Positions 1 to 12,196 of a stretch of 64,000 nucleotides of DNA are shown one piece after another. Positions within the stretch are counted from its first letter, which is position 1; every line of letters starts with the position of its first letter. This DNA comes from Taudactylus pleione. Lineage: Eukaryota > Chordata > Amphibia > Anura > Myobatrachidae. The position numbers were made by a program, and so were the translations under genes. The stretch covers positions 6,627,501 through 6,691,500 of the forward strand of contig JAUIMM010000641.1 in the NCBI GenBank assembly GCA_031769625.1, written 5' to 3'. The notes below the pieces were generated by a model that was not told where the DNA came from, did not search any database, and was given only the letters and a program-made list of their open reading frames with translations.

Positions 1-12
1 GTTTATTAATTA

Positions 13-187
13 GATTGACATTGTGATGTCATAATGGGAGTATTAAAGTGGTTTATTAATGAGAGTGACATTGTGATGTCAAAATGGGAGTGGCTAAGTG
101 ATGTTAAAATCGGAGTAACAGCGTGACGTCATAGTGGGAGTGACAATGTGATGTCATAATGGGAATACTATAGTGGTTTATTAATGA
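13..187 (+). repeat. Type example of the 7-monomer, 175-bp higher-order unit (A-B-A'-C-D-E-F)
   Basis: Seven consecutive 25-bp monomers can be read without gaps: A 13-37, B 38-62, A' 63-87, C 88-112, D 113-137, E 138-162, F 163-187; the next A starts at 188. A and E carry GTGATGTCATAATGG. A' ends in CAAAATGG. C has GGCTAAGTGATGTTAAAATC. D has AACAGCGTGACGTCATAG. B and F are the AT-rich members, ending GTGGTTTATTAATGA. This order, with substitutions and skipped members, recurs throughout the window. A length of about 175 bp is close to a nucleosomal repeat, but any link to chromatin is inference. Confidence 0.85.
124..131. other. TGACGTCA palindrome in D monomer (representative)
   Basis: The D monomer contains a perfect 8-bp palindrome identical to the CRE consensus bound by CREB/ATF-type bZIP proteins. 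Other examples are 522-529, 37567-37574 and 59826-59833; dozens occur in the window. Many D monomers instead carry TGACATCA, TTACGTCA or CTACGTCA. Whether any protein binds here is unknown; the match to the consensus is all that the sequence shows. Confidence 0.6.
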
Positions 188-191
188 GAGT

Positions 192-207
192 GACATTGTG
201 ATGTCAT
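192..207. other. 16-bp inverted repeat in A monomer (representative)
   Basis: TGACAT and ATGTCA are exact reverse complements separated by TGTG, giving a 6-bp-arm inverted repeat at the centre of each A monomer. E monomers (TGACAATGTGATGTCA) keep 5-bp arms. The element recurs hundreds of times. It could form a short hairpin in single-stranded DNA or RNA, or act as a dyad binding site; both are inference. Confidence 0.7.
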
Positions 208-3200
208 AATGGGAGTATTAAAGTGGTTTATTAATGATTGACGTTGTGATGTCATAATGGGAGTGGCTAAGTGATGTTAAAATGGGAGTGACATTGTGAT
301 GTCATAATGGGAGTGGCAAAGTAATGTTAAAATGAAAGTGACATTGTGACATCATAATGGGAGTGATAATGTGATGTCATAATGGGAGTACTAAAGTGGT
401 TTATCAATGAGAGTGACATTGTGATGTCATAATGGGAGTATTAAAGTGGTTTATTAATGAGAGTGACATTGTGATGTCCTAATGGAAGTGGCTAAGTGAT
501 GTTAAAATCGGAGTAACAGCGTGACGTCATAGTGGGAGTGATAATGTGATGTCATAATGGAAGTACTAAAGTGGTTTATTAATAAGAGTGACATTATGAT
601 GTCATAATGGGAGTATTATAGTGGTTTATTAATGAGTGACATTGTGATGTCATAATGGGAGTGGCTAAGTGATGTTAAAATGGGAATGGCAAAGTGATGT
701 TAAAATTAAAGTGACATTGTGACATCATAATAGGAGTGATAATGTGATGTCATAATGGAAGTACTAAAGTGGTTTATTAATAAGAGTGACATTGTGATGT
801 CATAATGGGAGTATTATAGTGGTTTATTAATGAGTGATATTGTGATGTCATAATGGGAGTGGCTAAGTGATGTTAAAATGGGAGTAACAGTGTGACATCA
901 TAGTGGGAGTGACAATGTGATGGCTAAGTGATGTTAAAATGGGAGTAACAGTGTTACATCATAGTGGGAGTGACAATGTGAAGTCATAATGGGAATACTA
1001 TAGTGGTTTATTAATGAGAGTGACATTGTGATGTCATAATGGAAGTATTAAAGTGGTTTATTAATGAGAGTGACATTGTGATGTCATAATGGGAGTGGCT
1101 AAGTGATGTTAAAATCGGAGTAACAGCGTTACGTCATAGTGGGAGTGAGAATGTGATGTCATAATGGGAATACTATAGTGATTATTAATGAGAGTGACAT
1201 TGTGATGCATTAATGGGAGTATTAAAGTGGTTTATTAATTAGATTGACATTGTGATGTCATAATGGGAGTATTAAAGTGGTTTATTAATAAGAGTGACAT
1301 TGTGATGTCAAAATGAGAGTGGCTAAGTGATGTTAAAATCGGAGTAACAGCGTGACGTCATAGTGGGAGTGACAATGTGATGTCATAATGGGAATACTAT
1401 AGTGGTTTATTAATGAGAGTGACATTGTGATGTCATAATGGGAGTATTATAGTGGTTAATTAATGAGTGACAATGTGATGTCATAATGGGAATACTATAG
1501 TGGTTTATTAATAAGAGTGACATTGTGATGTCATAATGGGAGTGGCTAAGTGATGTTAAAATCGGAGTAAAAGCGTGACGTCATAGTGGAAGTGACAATG
1601 TGATGTCATAATGGGAATACTATATTAATTTATTATTGAGATAGACATTGTGATGTCATAATGGGAGTATTATAGTGGTTTATTAATGAAAGTGACATTG
1701 TGATGTCATAATGTGAGTACTACAGTGATTTGGTTAATGAGAGTGGCATTGTGATGTCATAATGGGAGTGGCTAAGTGAGGGTAAAATGGGAGTGACATT
1801 GTGATGTCATAATGGGAATGGCAAAGTGATGTTAAAATTAAAGTGCCATTGTGACATTATAATGGGAGTGAAAATGTGATGTCATAATGGAAGTACTAAA
1901 GTGGTTTATTAATAAGAGTGACATTGTGATGTCATAATGGGAGTGGCTAAGTAATGTTAAAATGGGAGTAACAGTGTGACATCATAGTGGGAGTGGCAAT
2001 GTGATGTCATAGTGGGAAAGACAATATAATGTCATAATGGGAAAACTATAGTGGTTTAATAATGAGAGTGACATTGTGATGTCACAATGGGAGTATCAAA
2101 GTGGTTTATTAATGAGAGTGACATTGTGATGTCATAATGGGAGTGGCTAAGTGAAGGTAAAATGGGAGTGACATTGTGTTGTCATAATGGGAATGGCAAA
2201 GTGATGTTAAAATGAAAGTGACATCATAATGGGAGTGATAATGTGATGTCATAATGGAAGTATTAAAGTGGTTTATTAATGAGAGTTACATTGTGATGTC
2301 ATAATGGGAGTGGCTAAGTGATGTTAAAATCAAAGTAACAGCGTTACGTCATAGTGGGAGTGGGAATGTGATGTCATAATGGGAATACTATAGTGATTAT
2401 TAATGAGAGTGACATTGTGATGTCATAATGGGTGTATTAAAGTGGTTTATTAATTAGATTGACATTGTGATGTCATAATGGGAGTATTAAAGTGGTTTAT
2501 TAATGAGAGTGACATTGTGATGTCAAAATGGGAGTGGCTAAGTGATGTTAAAATGGGAGTAACAGTGTGACATCATAGTGGGAGTGACAATGTGATGTCA
2601 TAATGGGAAAACTATAGTAGTTTATTAATGAGAGTGACATTGTGATGTCATAATGGAAGTATTAAAGTGGTTTATTAATGAGAGTGACATTGTGATGTCA
2701 TAATGGGAGTGGCTAAGTGATGTTAAAATCGGAGTAACAGTGTTACGTCATAGTGGGAGTGAGAATGTGATGTCATAATGGGAATACTATAGTGATTATT
2801 AATGAGAGTGACATTGTGATGTCATAATGGGAGTATTAAAGTGGTTTATTAATTAGATTGACATTGTGATGTCATAATGGGAGTATAAAAGTGGTTTATT
2901 AATGAGAGTGACATTGTGATGTCAAAATGGGAGTGGCTAAGTGATGTTAAAATGGGAGTAACAGTGTGACATCATAGTGGGAGTGACAATGTGATGTTAT
3001 AATGGGAATACTATAGTGGTTTATCAATGAGAGTGACATTGTGATGTCGTAATGGAAGTATTAAAGAGGTTTATTAATGAGATTGACATTGTGATGTCAT
3101 AATGGGAGTGGCTAAGTTATGTTAAAATCGGAGTAACAGCGTTACGTCATAGTGGGAGTGAGAATGTGATGTCATAATGGGAATACTATAGTGATTATTA

Positions 3201-4400
3201 ATGAGAGTGACATTGTGATGTCATAATGGGAGTATTAAAGTGGTTTATTAATTAGATTGACATTGTGATGTCATAATGGGAGTGGCTAAGTGATGTTAAA
3301 ATGGGAGTAACAGTGTGACATCATAGTGGGAGTGACAATGTGATGTCATAATGGGAATACTATAGTGGTTTATTAATGAGAGTGACATTGTGATGTCAAA
3401 ATGGGAGTGGCTAAGTGATGTTAAAATCAGAGTAACAGCGTGACGTCATAGTGGGAGTGACATTGTGATGTCATAATGGGAGTATTAAAGTGGTTTATTA
3501 ATTAGATTGACATTGTGATGTCATAATGGGAGTGGCTAAGTGATGTTAAAATGGGAGTAACAGTGTGACATCATAGTGGGAGTGACAATGTGATGTCATA
3601 ATGGGAATACTATAGTGGTTTATTAATAAGAGTGACATTGTGATGTCATAATGGGAGTATTGAAGTGTTTTATTAATGAGAGTGACATTGTGATGTCATA
3701 ATGGGAATATTATAGTGGTTTATTAATGAGTGACATTGTGATGTCATAATGGGAGTGGCTAAGTGATGATAAAATGGGAGTAACAGTGTGACATCATAGT
3801 GGGAGTGACATTGTGATGTCATAATGGGAGTATTAAAGTGGTTTATTAATTAGATTGACATTGTGATGTCATAATGGGAGTGGCTAAGTGATGTTAAAAT
3901 GGGAGTAACAGTGTGACATCATAGTGGGAGTGACAATGTGATGTCATAATGGGAATACTATAGTGGTTTATTAATGAGAGTGACATTGTGATGTCATAAT
4001 GGAAGTATTAAAGTGGTTTATTAATGACAGTGACATTGTGATGTCATAATGGGAGTGGCTAAGTGATGTTAAAATCGGAGTTACAGCGCTACGTCATAGT
4101 GGGAGTGAGAATGTGATGTCATAATGGGAATACTATAGTGGTTTATTAATGAGAGTGACATTGTGATGTCATAATGGGAGTATTAAAGTGGTTTATTAAT
4201 TAGATTGACATTGTAATGTCATAATGGGAGTGGCTGTGATGTTAATATGGGAGAAACAGTGTGACATCATAGTGGGAGTGACAATGTGATGTCATAATGG
4301 GAATACTATATTAATTTATTATTGAGATAGACATTGTGATGTCATAATAAGAGTATTAAAGTGGTTTATTAATGAAAGTGACATTGTGATGTCATAATGT

Positions 4401-4426
4401 GAGTACTACAGTGTTTTGGTTAATGA
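4401..4426 (+). repeat. 26-bp marker monomer subtype (24 copies in window)
   Basis: A distinctive B-like monomer beginning GAGTACTACAGTG and ending TTTTGGTTAATGA, one base longer than normal. I find it starting at 1715, 4401, 9126, 13077, 17329, 20539, 24241, 28493, 31703, 34636, 36534, 38504, 39028, 41706, 43676, 44200, 45095, 49095, 49542, 51185, 56906, 57353, 58996 and 62061. It is usually preceded by GATAGACATTGTG and followed by monomers with GGCATTGTG, then GAGGGTAAAATGG or GAAGGTAAAATTGG. It therefore marks a conserved string of diverged monomers. The copy at 1715 has ACAGTGATTTGG. Confidence 0.9.
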
Positions 4427-4620
4427 GAGCGGCATTGTGATTTCATAATGGAAGTGGCTAAGTGAGGGTAAAATGGGAGTGACATTGTGATGTCATAATG
4501 GGAATGGCAAAGTGATGTTAAAATTAAAGTGACATTGTGACATTATAATGGGAGTGATAATGTGATGTCATAATGGAAGTACTAAAGTGGTTTATTAATA
4601 AGAGTGACATTGTGATGTCA

Positions 4621-4637
4621 TAATTTTTGTATTAAAG
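4621..4637 (+). repeat. Run-of-T marker variant TAATTTTTGTATTAAAG (16 copies)
   Basis: At the A/B junction, TAATGGGAGTATTAAAG is replaced by TAATTTTTGTATTAAAG. Copies start at 4621, 7178, 9346, 11903, 13297, 17549, 20759, 23067, 24461, 28713, 31923, 45315, 52627, 60636 and 63503; a TTTTGG form lies at about 54222. It is absent from 34.6-44.2 kb. It usually leads a string with GTAATGTTAAAATGG, GGGAAAGACAATG, AAAACTATAG and GTCACAATGGGAGTATCAAAG. It serves as a lineage marker for block duplication. Confidence 0.88.
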
Positions 4638-7471
4638 TGGTTTATTAATGAGTGACATTGTGATGTCATAATGGGAGTGGCTAAGTAATGTTAAAATGGG
4701 AGTAACAGTGTGACGTCATAGTGGGAGTGGCAATGTGATGTCATAGTGGGAAAGACAATGTAATGTCATAATGGGAAAACTATAGTGGTTTAATAATGAG
4801 AGTGACATTGTGATGTCACAATGGGAGTATCAAAGTGGTTTATTAATGAGAGTTACATTGTGATGTCATAATGGGAGTGGCTAAGTGATGTTAAAATCGG
4901 AGTAACAGCGTTACGTCATAGTGGGAGTGAGAATGTGATGTCATAATGGGAATACTATAGTGATTATTAATGAGAGTGACATTGTGATGTCATAATGGGA
5001 GTATTAAAGTGGTTTATTTATTAGATTAACATTGTGATGTCTTAATGGGAGTGATAATGTGATGTCATAATGGAAGTACTAAAGTGGTTTATTAATAAGA
5101 GTGACATTGTGATGTCATAATGGGAGTATTATAGTGGTTTATTAATGAGTGACATTGTGATGTCATAATGGGAGTGGCTAAGTGATGTTAAAATGGGAGT
5201 AACAGTGTGACATCATAGTGGGAGTGACAATGTGATGTCATAATGGGAATACTATAGTGGTTTATTAATGAGAGTGACATTGTGATGTCATAATGGAAGT
5301 ATTAAAGTGGTTTATTAATGAGAGTGACATTGTGATGTCATAATGGGAGTGGCTAAGTGATGTTAAAATCGGAGCAACAGCGTTACGTCATAGTGGGAGT
5401 GAGAATATGATGTCATAATGGGAATACTATAGTGATTATTAATGAGAGTGACATTGTGATGTCATAATGGGAGTATTAAAGTGGTTTATTAATTAGATTG
5501 ACATTGTGATGTCATAACGGGAGTATTAAAGTGGTTTATTAATGAGAGTGGCTTTGTGATGTCAAAATGGGAGTGGCTAAGTGATGTTAAAATGGGAATG
5601 GCAAAGTGATGTTAAAATTAAAGTGACATTGTGACATCATAATAGGAGTGATAATGTGATGTCATAATGGAAGTACTAAAGTGGTTTAGTAATGAGAGTG
5701 ACATTGTGATGTCATAATGGAAGTATTAAAGTGGTTTATTAATGAGTGACATTGTGATGTCATAATGGGAGTGGCTATGTGATGTTAAAATGGGAGTAAC
5801 AGTGTGACATCATAGTGGGAGTGAGAATGTGATGTCATAATGGGAATACTATAGTGATTATTAATGAGAGTGACATTGTGATGTCATAATGGGAGTATTA
5901 AAGTGGTTTATTAATTAGATTGACATTGTGATGTCATAATGGGAGTATTAAAGTGGTTTATTAATGAGAGTGACATTGTGATGTCAAAATGGGAGTGGCT
6001 AAGTGATGTTAAAATCGGAATAACAGCGTGACGTCATAGTGGGAGTGACAATGTGATGTCATAATTGGAATACTATAGTGGTTTATTAATGAGAGTGACA
6101 TTGTGATGTCATAATGGGAGTATTAAAGTGGTTTATTAATGATTGACATTGTGGTGTCATAATGGGAGTGGCTAAGTGATGTTAAAATGGGAGTGACATT
6201 GTGATGTCATAATGGGAGTGGCAAAGTAATGTTAAAATGAAAGTGACATTGTGATATCATAATGGGAGTGATAATGTGATGTCATAATGGGAGTACTAAA
6301 GTGGTTTATCAATGAGTGACATTGTGATGTCATAATTGGAGTATTAAAGTGGTTTATTAATGAGAGTGACATTGTGATGTCCTAATGGAAGTGGCTAAGT
6401 GATGTTAAAATCGGAGTAACAGCGTGACGTCATAGTGGGAGTGACAATGTGATGTCATAATGGGAGTACTAAAGTGGTTTATTAATGAGAGTGACATTGT
6501 GATGTCATAATGGGAGTATTATAGTGGTTTATTAATGAGAGTGACATTGTGATGTCATAATGGGAGTGGCTAAGTGATGTTAAAATCGGAGTAACAGCGT
6601 GACGTCATAGTGGGAGTGACATTGTGATGTCATAATGGGAGTATTGAAGTGTTTTGTTAATGAGAGTGACATTGTGATGTCATAATGGGAGTATTATAGT
6701 GGTTTATTAATGAGTGACATTGTGATGTCATAATGGGAGTGGCTAAGTGATGTTAAAATTGGAGTAACAGCGTTACGTCATAGTGGGAGTGAGAATGTGA
6801 TGTCATAATGGGAATACTATAGTGATTATTAATGAGAGTGACATTGTGATGTCATAATGGGAGTATTAAAGTGGTTTATTAATTAGATTGACATTGTGAT
6901 GTCATAACGGGAGTATTAAAGTGGTTTATTAATGAGAGTGACATTGTGATGTCATAATGGGAGTATTAAAGTGGTTTATTAATGAGTGACATTGTGATGT
7001 CATAATGGGAGTGGCTAAGTGATGTTAAAATGGGAGTGACATTGTGATGTCATAATGGGAGTGGCAAAGTAATGTTAAAATGAAAGTGACATTGTGACAT
7101 CATAATGGGAGTGATAATGTGATGTCATAATGGGAGTACTAAAGTGGTTTAACAATGAGAGTGACATTGTGATGTCATAATTTTTGTATTAAAGTGGTTT
7201 ATTAATGAGTGACATTGTGATGTCATAATGGGAGTGGCTAAGTAATGTTAAAATGGGAGTAACAGTGTGACGTCATAGTGGGAGTGGCAATGTGATGTCA
7301 TAGTGGGAAAGACAATGTAATGTCATAATGGGAAAACTATAGTGGTTTAATAATGAGAGTGACATTGTGATGTCACAATGGGAGTATCAAAGTGGTTTAT
7401 TAATGAGAGTGACATTGTGATGTCATAATGGGAGTAGCTAAGTGATGTTAAAATCGGAGTAACAGCGTTAT

Positions 7472-10400
7472 GTCATAGTGGGAGTGAGAATGTGATGTCA
7501 TAATGGGAATACTATAGTGATTATTAATGAGAGTGACATTGTGATGTCATAATGGGAGTATTAAAGTGGTTTATTAATTAGATTGACATTGTGATGTCAT
7601 AATGGGAGTATAAAAGTGGTTTATTAATGAGAGTGACATTGTGATGTCAAAATGGGAGTGGCTAAGTGATGTTAAAATGGGAGTAACAGTGTGACATCAT
7701 AGTGGGAGTGACAATGTGATGTTATAATGGGAATACTATAGTGGTTTATCAATGAGAGTGACATTGTGATGTCGTAATGGAAGTATTAAAGAGGTTTATT
7801 AATGAGATTGACATTGTGATGTCATAATGGGAGTGGCTAAGTTATGTTAAAATCGGAGTAACAGCGTTACGTCATAGTGGGAGTGAGAATGTGATGTCAT
7901 AATGGGAATACTATAGTGATTATTAATGAGAGTGACATTGTGATGTCATAATGGGAGTATTAAAGTGGTTTATTAATTAGATTGACATTGTGATGTCATA
8001 ATGGGAGTGGCTAAGTGATGTTAAAATGGGAGTAACAGTGTGACATCATAGTGGGAGTGACAATGTGATGTCATAATGGGAATACTATAGTGGTTTATTA
8101 ATGAGAGTGACATTGTGATGTCAAAATGGGAGTGGCTAAGTGATGTTAAAATCAGAGTAACAGCGTGACGTCATAGTGGGAGTGACATTGTGATGTCATA
8201 ATGGGAGTATTAAAGTGGTTTATTAATTAGATTGACATTGTGATGTCATAATGGGAGTGGCTAAGTGATGTTAAAATGGGAGTAACAGTGTGACATCATA
8301 GTGGGAGTGACAATGTGATGTCATAATGGGAATACTATAGTGGTTTATTAATAAGAGTGACATTGTGATGTCATAATGGGAGTATTGAAGTGTTTTATTA
8401 ATGAGAGTGACATTGTGATGTCATAATGGGAATATTATAGTGGTTTATTAATGAGTGACATTGTGATGTCATAATGGGAGTGGCTAAGTGATGATAAAAT
8501 GGGAGTAACAGTGTGACATCATAGTGGGAGTGACATTGTGATGTCATAATGGGAGTATTAAAGTGGTTTATTAATTAGATTGACATTGTGATGTCATAAT
8601 GGGAGTGGCTAAGTGATGTTAAAATGGGAGTAACAGTGTGACATCATAGTGGGAGTGACAATGTGATGTCATAATGGGAATACTATAGTGGTTTATTAAT
8701 GAGAGTGACATTGTGATGTCATAATGGAAGTATTAAAGTGGTTTATTAATGACAGTGACATTGTGATGTCATAATGGGAGTGGCTAAGTGATGTTAAAAT
8801 CGGAGTTACAGCGCTACGTCATAGTGGGAGTGAGAATGTGATGTCATAATGGGAATACTATAGTGGTTTATTAATGAGAGTGACATTGTGATGTCATAAT
8901 GGGAGTATTAAAGTGGTTTATTAATTAGATTGACATTGTAATGTCATAATGGGAGTGGCTGTGATGTTAATATGGGAGAAACAGTGTGACATCATAGTGG
9001 GAGTGACAATGTGATGTCATAATGGGAATACTATATTAATTTATTATTGAGATAGACATTGTGATGTCATAATAAGAGTATTAAAGTGGTTTATTAATGA
9101 AAGTGACATTGTGATGTCATAATGTGAGTACTACAGTGTTTTGGTTAATGAGAGCGGCATTGTGATTTCATAATGGAAGTGGCTAAGTGAGGGTAAAATG
9201 GGAGTGACATTGTGATGTCATAATGGGAATGGCAAAGTGATGTTAAAATTAAAGTGACATTGTGACATTATAATGGGAGTGATAATGTGATGTCATAATG
9301 GAAGTACTAAAGTGGTTTATTAATAAGAGTGACATTGTGATGTCATAATTTTTGTATTAAAGTGGTTTATTAATGAGTGACATTGTGATGTCATAATGGG
9401 AGTGGCTAAGTAATGTTAAAATGGGAGTAACAGTGTGACGTCATAGTGGGAGTGGCAATGTGATGTCATAGTGGGAAAGACAATGTAATGTCATAATGGG
9501 AAAACTATAGTGGTTTAATAATGAGAGTGACATTGTGATGTCACAATGGGAGTATCAAAGTGGTTTATTAATGAGAGTTACATTGTGATGTCATAATGGG
9601 AGTGGCTAAGTGATGTTAAAATCGGAGTAACAGCGTTACGTCATAGTGGGAGTGAGAATGTGATGTCATAATGGGAATACTATAGTGATTATTAATGAGA
9701 GTGACATTGTGATGTCATAATGGGAGTATTAAAGTGGTTTATTTATTAGATTGACATTGTGATGTCTTAATGGGAGTGATAATGTGATGTCATAATGGAA
9801 GTACTAAAGTGGTTTATTAATAAGAGTGACATTGTGATGTCATAATGGGAGTATTATAGTGGTTTATTAATGAGTGACATTGTGATGTCATAATGGGAGT
9901 GGCTAAGTGATGTTAAAATGGGAGTAACAGTGTGACATCATAGTGGGAGTGACAATGTGATGTCATAATGGGAATACTATAGTGGTTTATTAATGAGAGT
10001 GACATTGTGATGTCATAATGGAAGTATTAAAGTGGTTTATTAATGAGAGTGACATTGTGATGTCATAATGGGAGTGGCTAAGTGATGTTAAAATCGGAGC
10101 AACAGCGTTACGTCATAGTGGGAGTGAGAATATGATGTCATAATGGGAATACTATAGTGATTATTAATGAGAGTGACATTGTGATGTCATAATGGGAGTA
10201 TTAAAGTGGTTTATTAATTAGATTGACATTGTGATGTCATAACGGGAGTATTAAAGTGGTTTATTAATGAGAGTGGCTTTGTGATGTCAAAATGGGAGTG
10301 GCTAAGTGATGTTAAAATGGGAATGGCAAAGTGATGTTAAAATTAAAGTGACATTGTGACATCATAATAGGAGTGATAATGTGATGTCATAATGGAAGTA

Positions 10401-12196
10401 CTAAAGTGGTTTAGTAATGAGAGTGACATTGTGATGTCATAATGGAAGTATTAAAGTGGTTTATTAATGAGTGACATTGTGATGTCATAATGGGAGTGGC
10501 TATGTGATGTTAAAATGGGAGTAACAGTGTGACATCATAGTGGGAGTGAGAATGTGATGTCATAATGGGAATACTATAGTGATTATTAATGAGAGTGACA
10601 TTGTGATGTCATAATGGGAGTATTAAAGTGGTTTATTAATTAGATTGACATTGTGATGTCATAATGGGAGTATTAAAGTGGTTTATTAATGAGAGTGACA
10701 TTGTGATGTCAAAATGGGAGTGGCTAAGTGATGTTAAAATCGGAATAACAGCGTGACGTCATAGTGGGAGTGACAATGTGATGTCATAATTGGAATACTA
10801 TAGTGGTTTATTAATGAGAGTGACATTGTGATGTCATAATGGGAGTATTAAAGTGGTTTATTAATGATTGACATTGTGGTGTCATAATGGGAGTGGCTAA
10901 GTGATGTTAAAATGGGAGTGACATTGTGATGTCATAATGGGAGTGGCAAAGTAATGTTAAAATGAAAGTGACATTGTGATATCATAATGGGAGTGATAAT
11001 GTGATGTCATAATGGGAGTACTAAAGTGGTTTATCAATGAGTGACATTGTGATGTCATAATTGGAGTATTAAAGTGGTTTATTAATGAGAGTGACATTGT
11101 GATGTCCTAATGGAAGTGGCTAAGTGATGTTAAAATCGGAGTAACAGCATGACGTCATAGTGGGAGTGACAATGTGATGTCATAATGGGAGTACTAAAGT
11201 GGTTTATTAATGAGAGTGACATTGTGATGTCATAATGGGAGTATTATAGTGGTTTATTAATGAGAGTGACATTGTGATGTCATAATGGGAGTGGCTAAGT
11301 GATGTTAAAATCGGAGTAACAGCGTGACGTCATAGTGGGAGTGACATTGTGATGTCATAATGGGAGTATTGAAGTGTTTTGTTAATGAGAGTGACATTGT
11401 GATGTCATAATGGGAGTATTATAGTGGTTTATTAATGAGTGACATTGTGATGTCATAATGGGAGTGGCTAAGTGATGTTAAAATTGGAGTAACAGCGTTA
11501 CGTCATAGTGGGAGTGAGAATGTGATGTCATAATGGGAATACTATAGTGATTATTAATGAGAGTGACATTGTGATGTCATAATGGGAGTATTAAAGTGGT
11601 TTATTAATTAGATTGACATTGTGATGTCATAACGGGAGTATTAAAGTGGTTTATTAATGAGAGTGACATTGTGATGTCATAATGGGAGTATTAAAGTGGT
11701 TTATTAATGAGTGACATTGTGATGTCATAATGGGAGTGGCTAAGTGATGTTAAAATGGGAGTGACATTGTGATGTCATAATGGGAGTGGCAAAGTAATGT
11801 TAAAATGAAAGTGACATTGTGACATCATAATGGGAGTGATAATGTGATGTCATAATGGGAGTACTAAAGTGGTTTAACAATGAGAGTGACATTGTGATGT
11901 CATAATTTTTGTATTAAAGTGGTTTATTAATGAGTGACATTGTGATGTCATAATGGGAGTGGCTAAGTAATGTTAAAATGGGAGTAACAGTGTGACGTCA
12001 TAGTGGGAGTGGCAATGTGATGTCATAGTGGGAAAGACAATGTAATGTCATAATGGGAAAACTATAGTGGTTTAATAATGAGAGTGACATTGTGATGTCA
12101 CAATGGGAGTATCAAAGTGGTTTATTAATGAGAGTGACATTGTGATGTCATAATGGGAGTAGCTAAGTGATGTTAAAATCGGAGTAACAGCGTTAT
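7472..12196 (+). repeat. 4,725-bp tandem duplication, copy 2
   Basis: Second head-to-tail copy of 2747-7471, followed by a residual match (12197-12293) to the start of the unit. Identity ends at 12294, where copy 1 has GTGGTTTATT and this copy has GTGTTTTATT. A private change here turns GCGTGACG (copy 1, about 6422) into GCATGACG at 11149, a CpG-to-CpA change. The right part, from 10133, also takes part in the 11,164-bp duplication and reappears from 21297. Confidence 0.92.

Larger units (their letters stand above)
1..2746 (+). repeat. Left-hand array segment, diverged relative of the 35.6-37.1 kb and 40.5-42.2 kb blocks
   Basis: Ordinary monomer array with no gene. From about 700 to 2400 it shares rare markers, in the same order, with 35.6-37.1 kb and 40.5-42.2 kb. 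These are the fused monomer GTGATGGCTAAG at 917, the AAAATGAGAGTGG variant near 1310, GTTAATTAATGAGTGACAATG near 1456, the AAGTGCCATTGTGACATTAT variant near 1840, and GTGGGAATGTG near 2360. The copies differ by substitutions and by gain or loss of whole monomers, so this duplication is older than the near-identical ones to the right. A 26-bp marker monomer lies at 1715-1740. Confidence 0.75.
2747..7471 (+). repeat. 4,725-bp tandem duplication, copy 1
   Basis: First of two head-to-tail copies with period 4725. Rare variants recur exactly 4725 bp downstream, for example GTCGTAATGG (ending 3050 and 7775), TAATTTTTG (4621 and 9346), GAGAATATGA (5401 and 10126), GAGTGGCTTTGTG (GCTTTG at 5551 and 10276), GTGGTGTC after GATTGACATT (6141 and 10866) and GTATTGAAGTGTTTTG (6641 and 11366). 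The exact match starts just after mismatches at 2741 and 2746. A substitution at 5028 (A here, G in copy 2) is one of only two differences I saw. The period equals 189 x 25, although the unit includes 23- and 24-bp monomers, so the true monomer count may differ. Confidence 0.92.

Noticed and set aside
113..137. CENP-B box
   Set aside because: The box requires a TTCG core and a CGGG end in a fixed arrangement. CpG here appears only as TGACGTCA, AATCGGAG, AACGGGAG, GCGTT or GCGCT contexts, and I saw no TTCG core.
192..207. Rho-independent terminator from the TGACAT/ATGTCA inverted repeat
   Set aside because: The stem is short and AT-rich, is not followed by a T run, and occurs in almost every A monomer; it is a property of the satellite.
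4540..4551. TATA-like or bacterial -10-like strings such as ATTATAATGG and ACTATAG
   Set aside because: These are ordinary monomer variants repeated throughout the array, with no downstream gene or partner element. No promoter can be supported.
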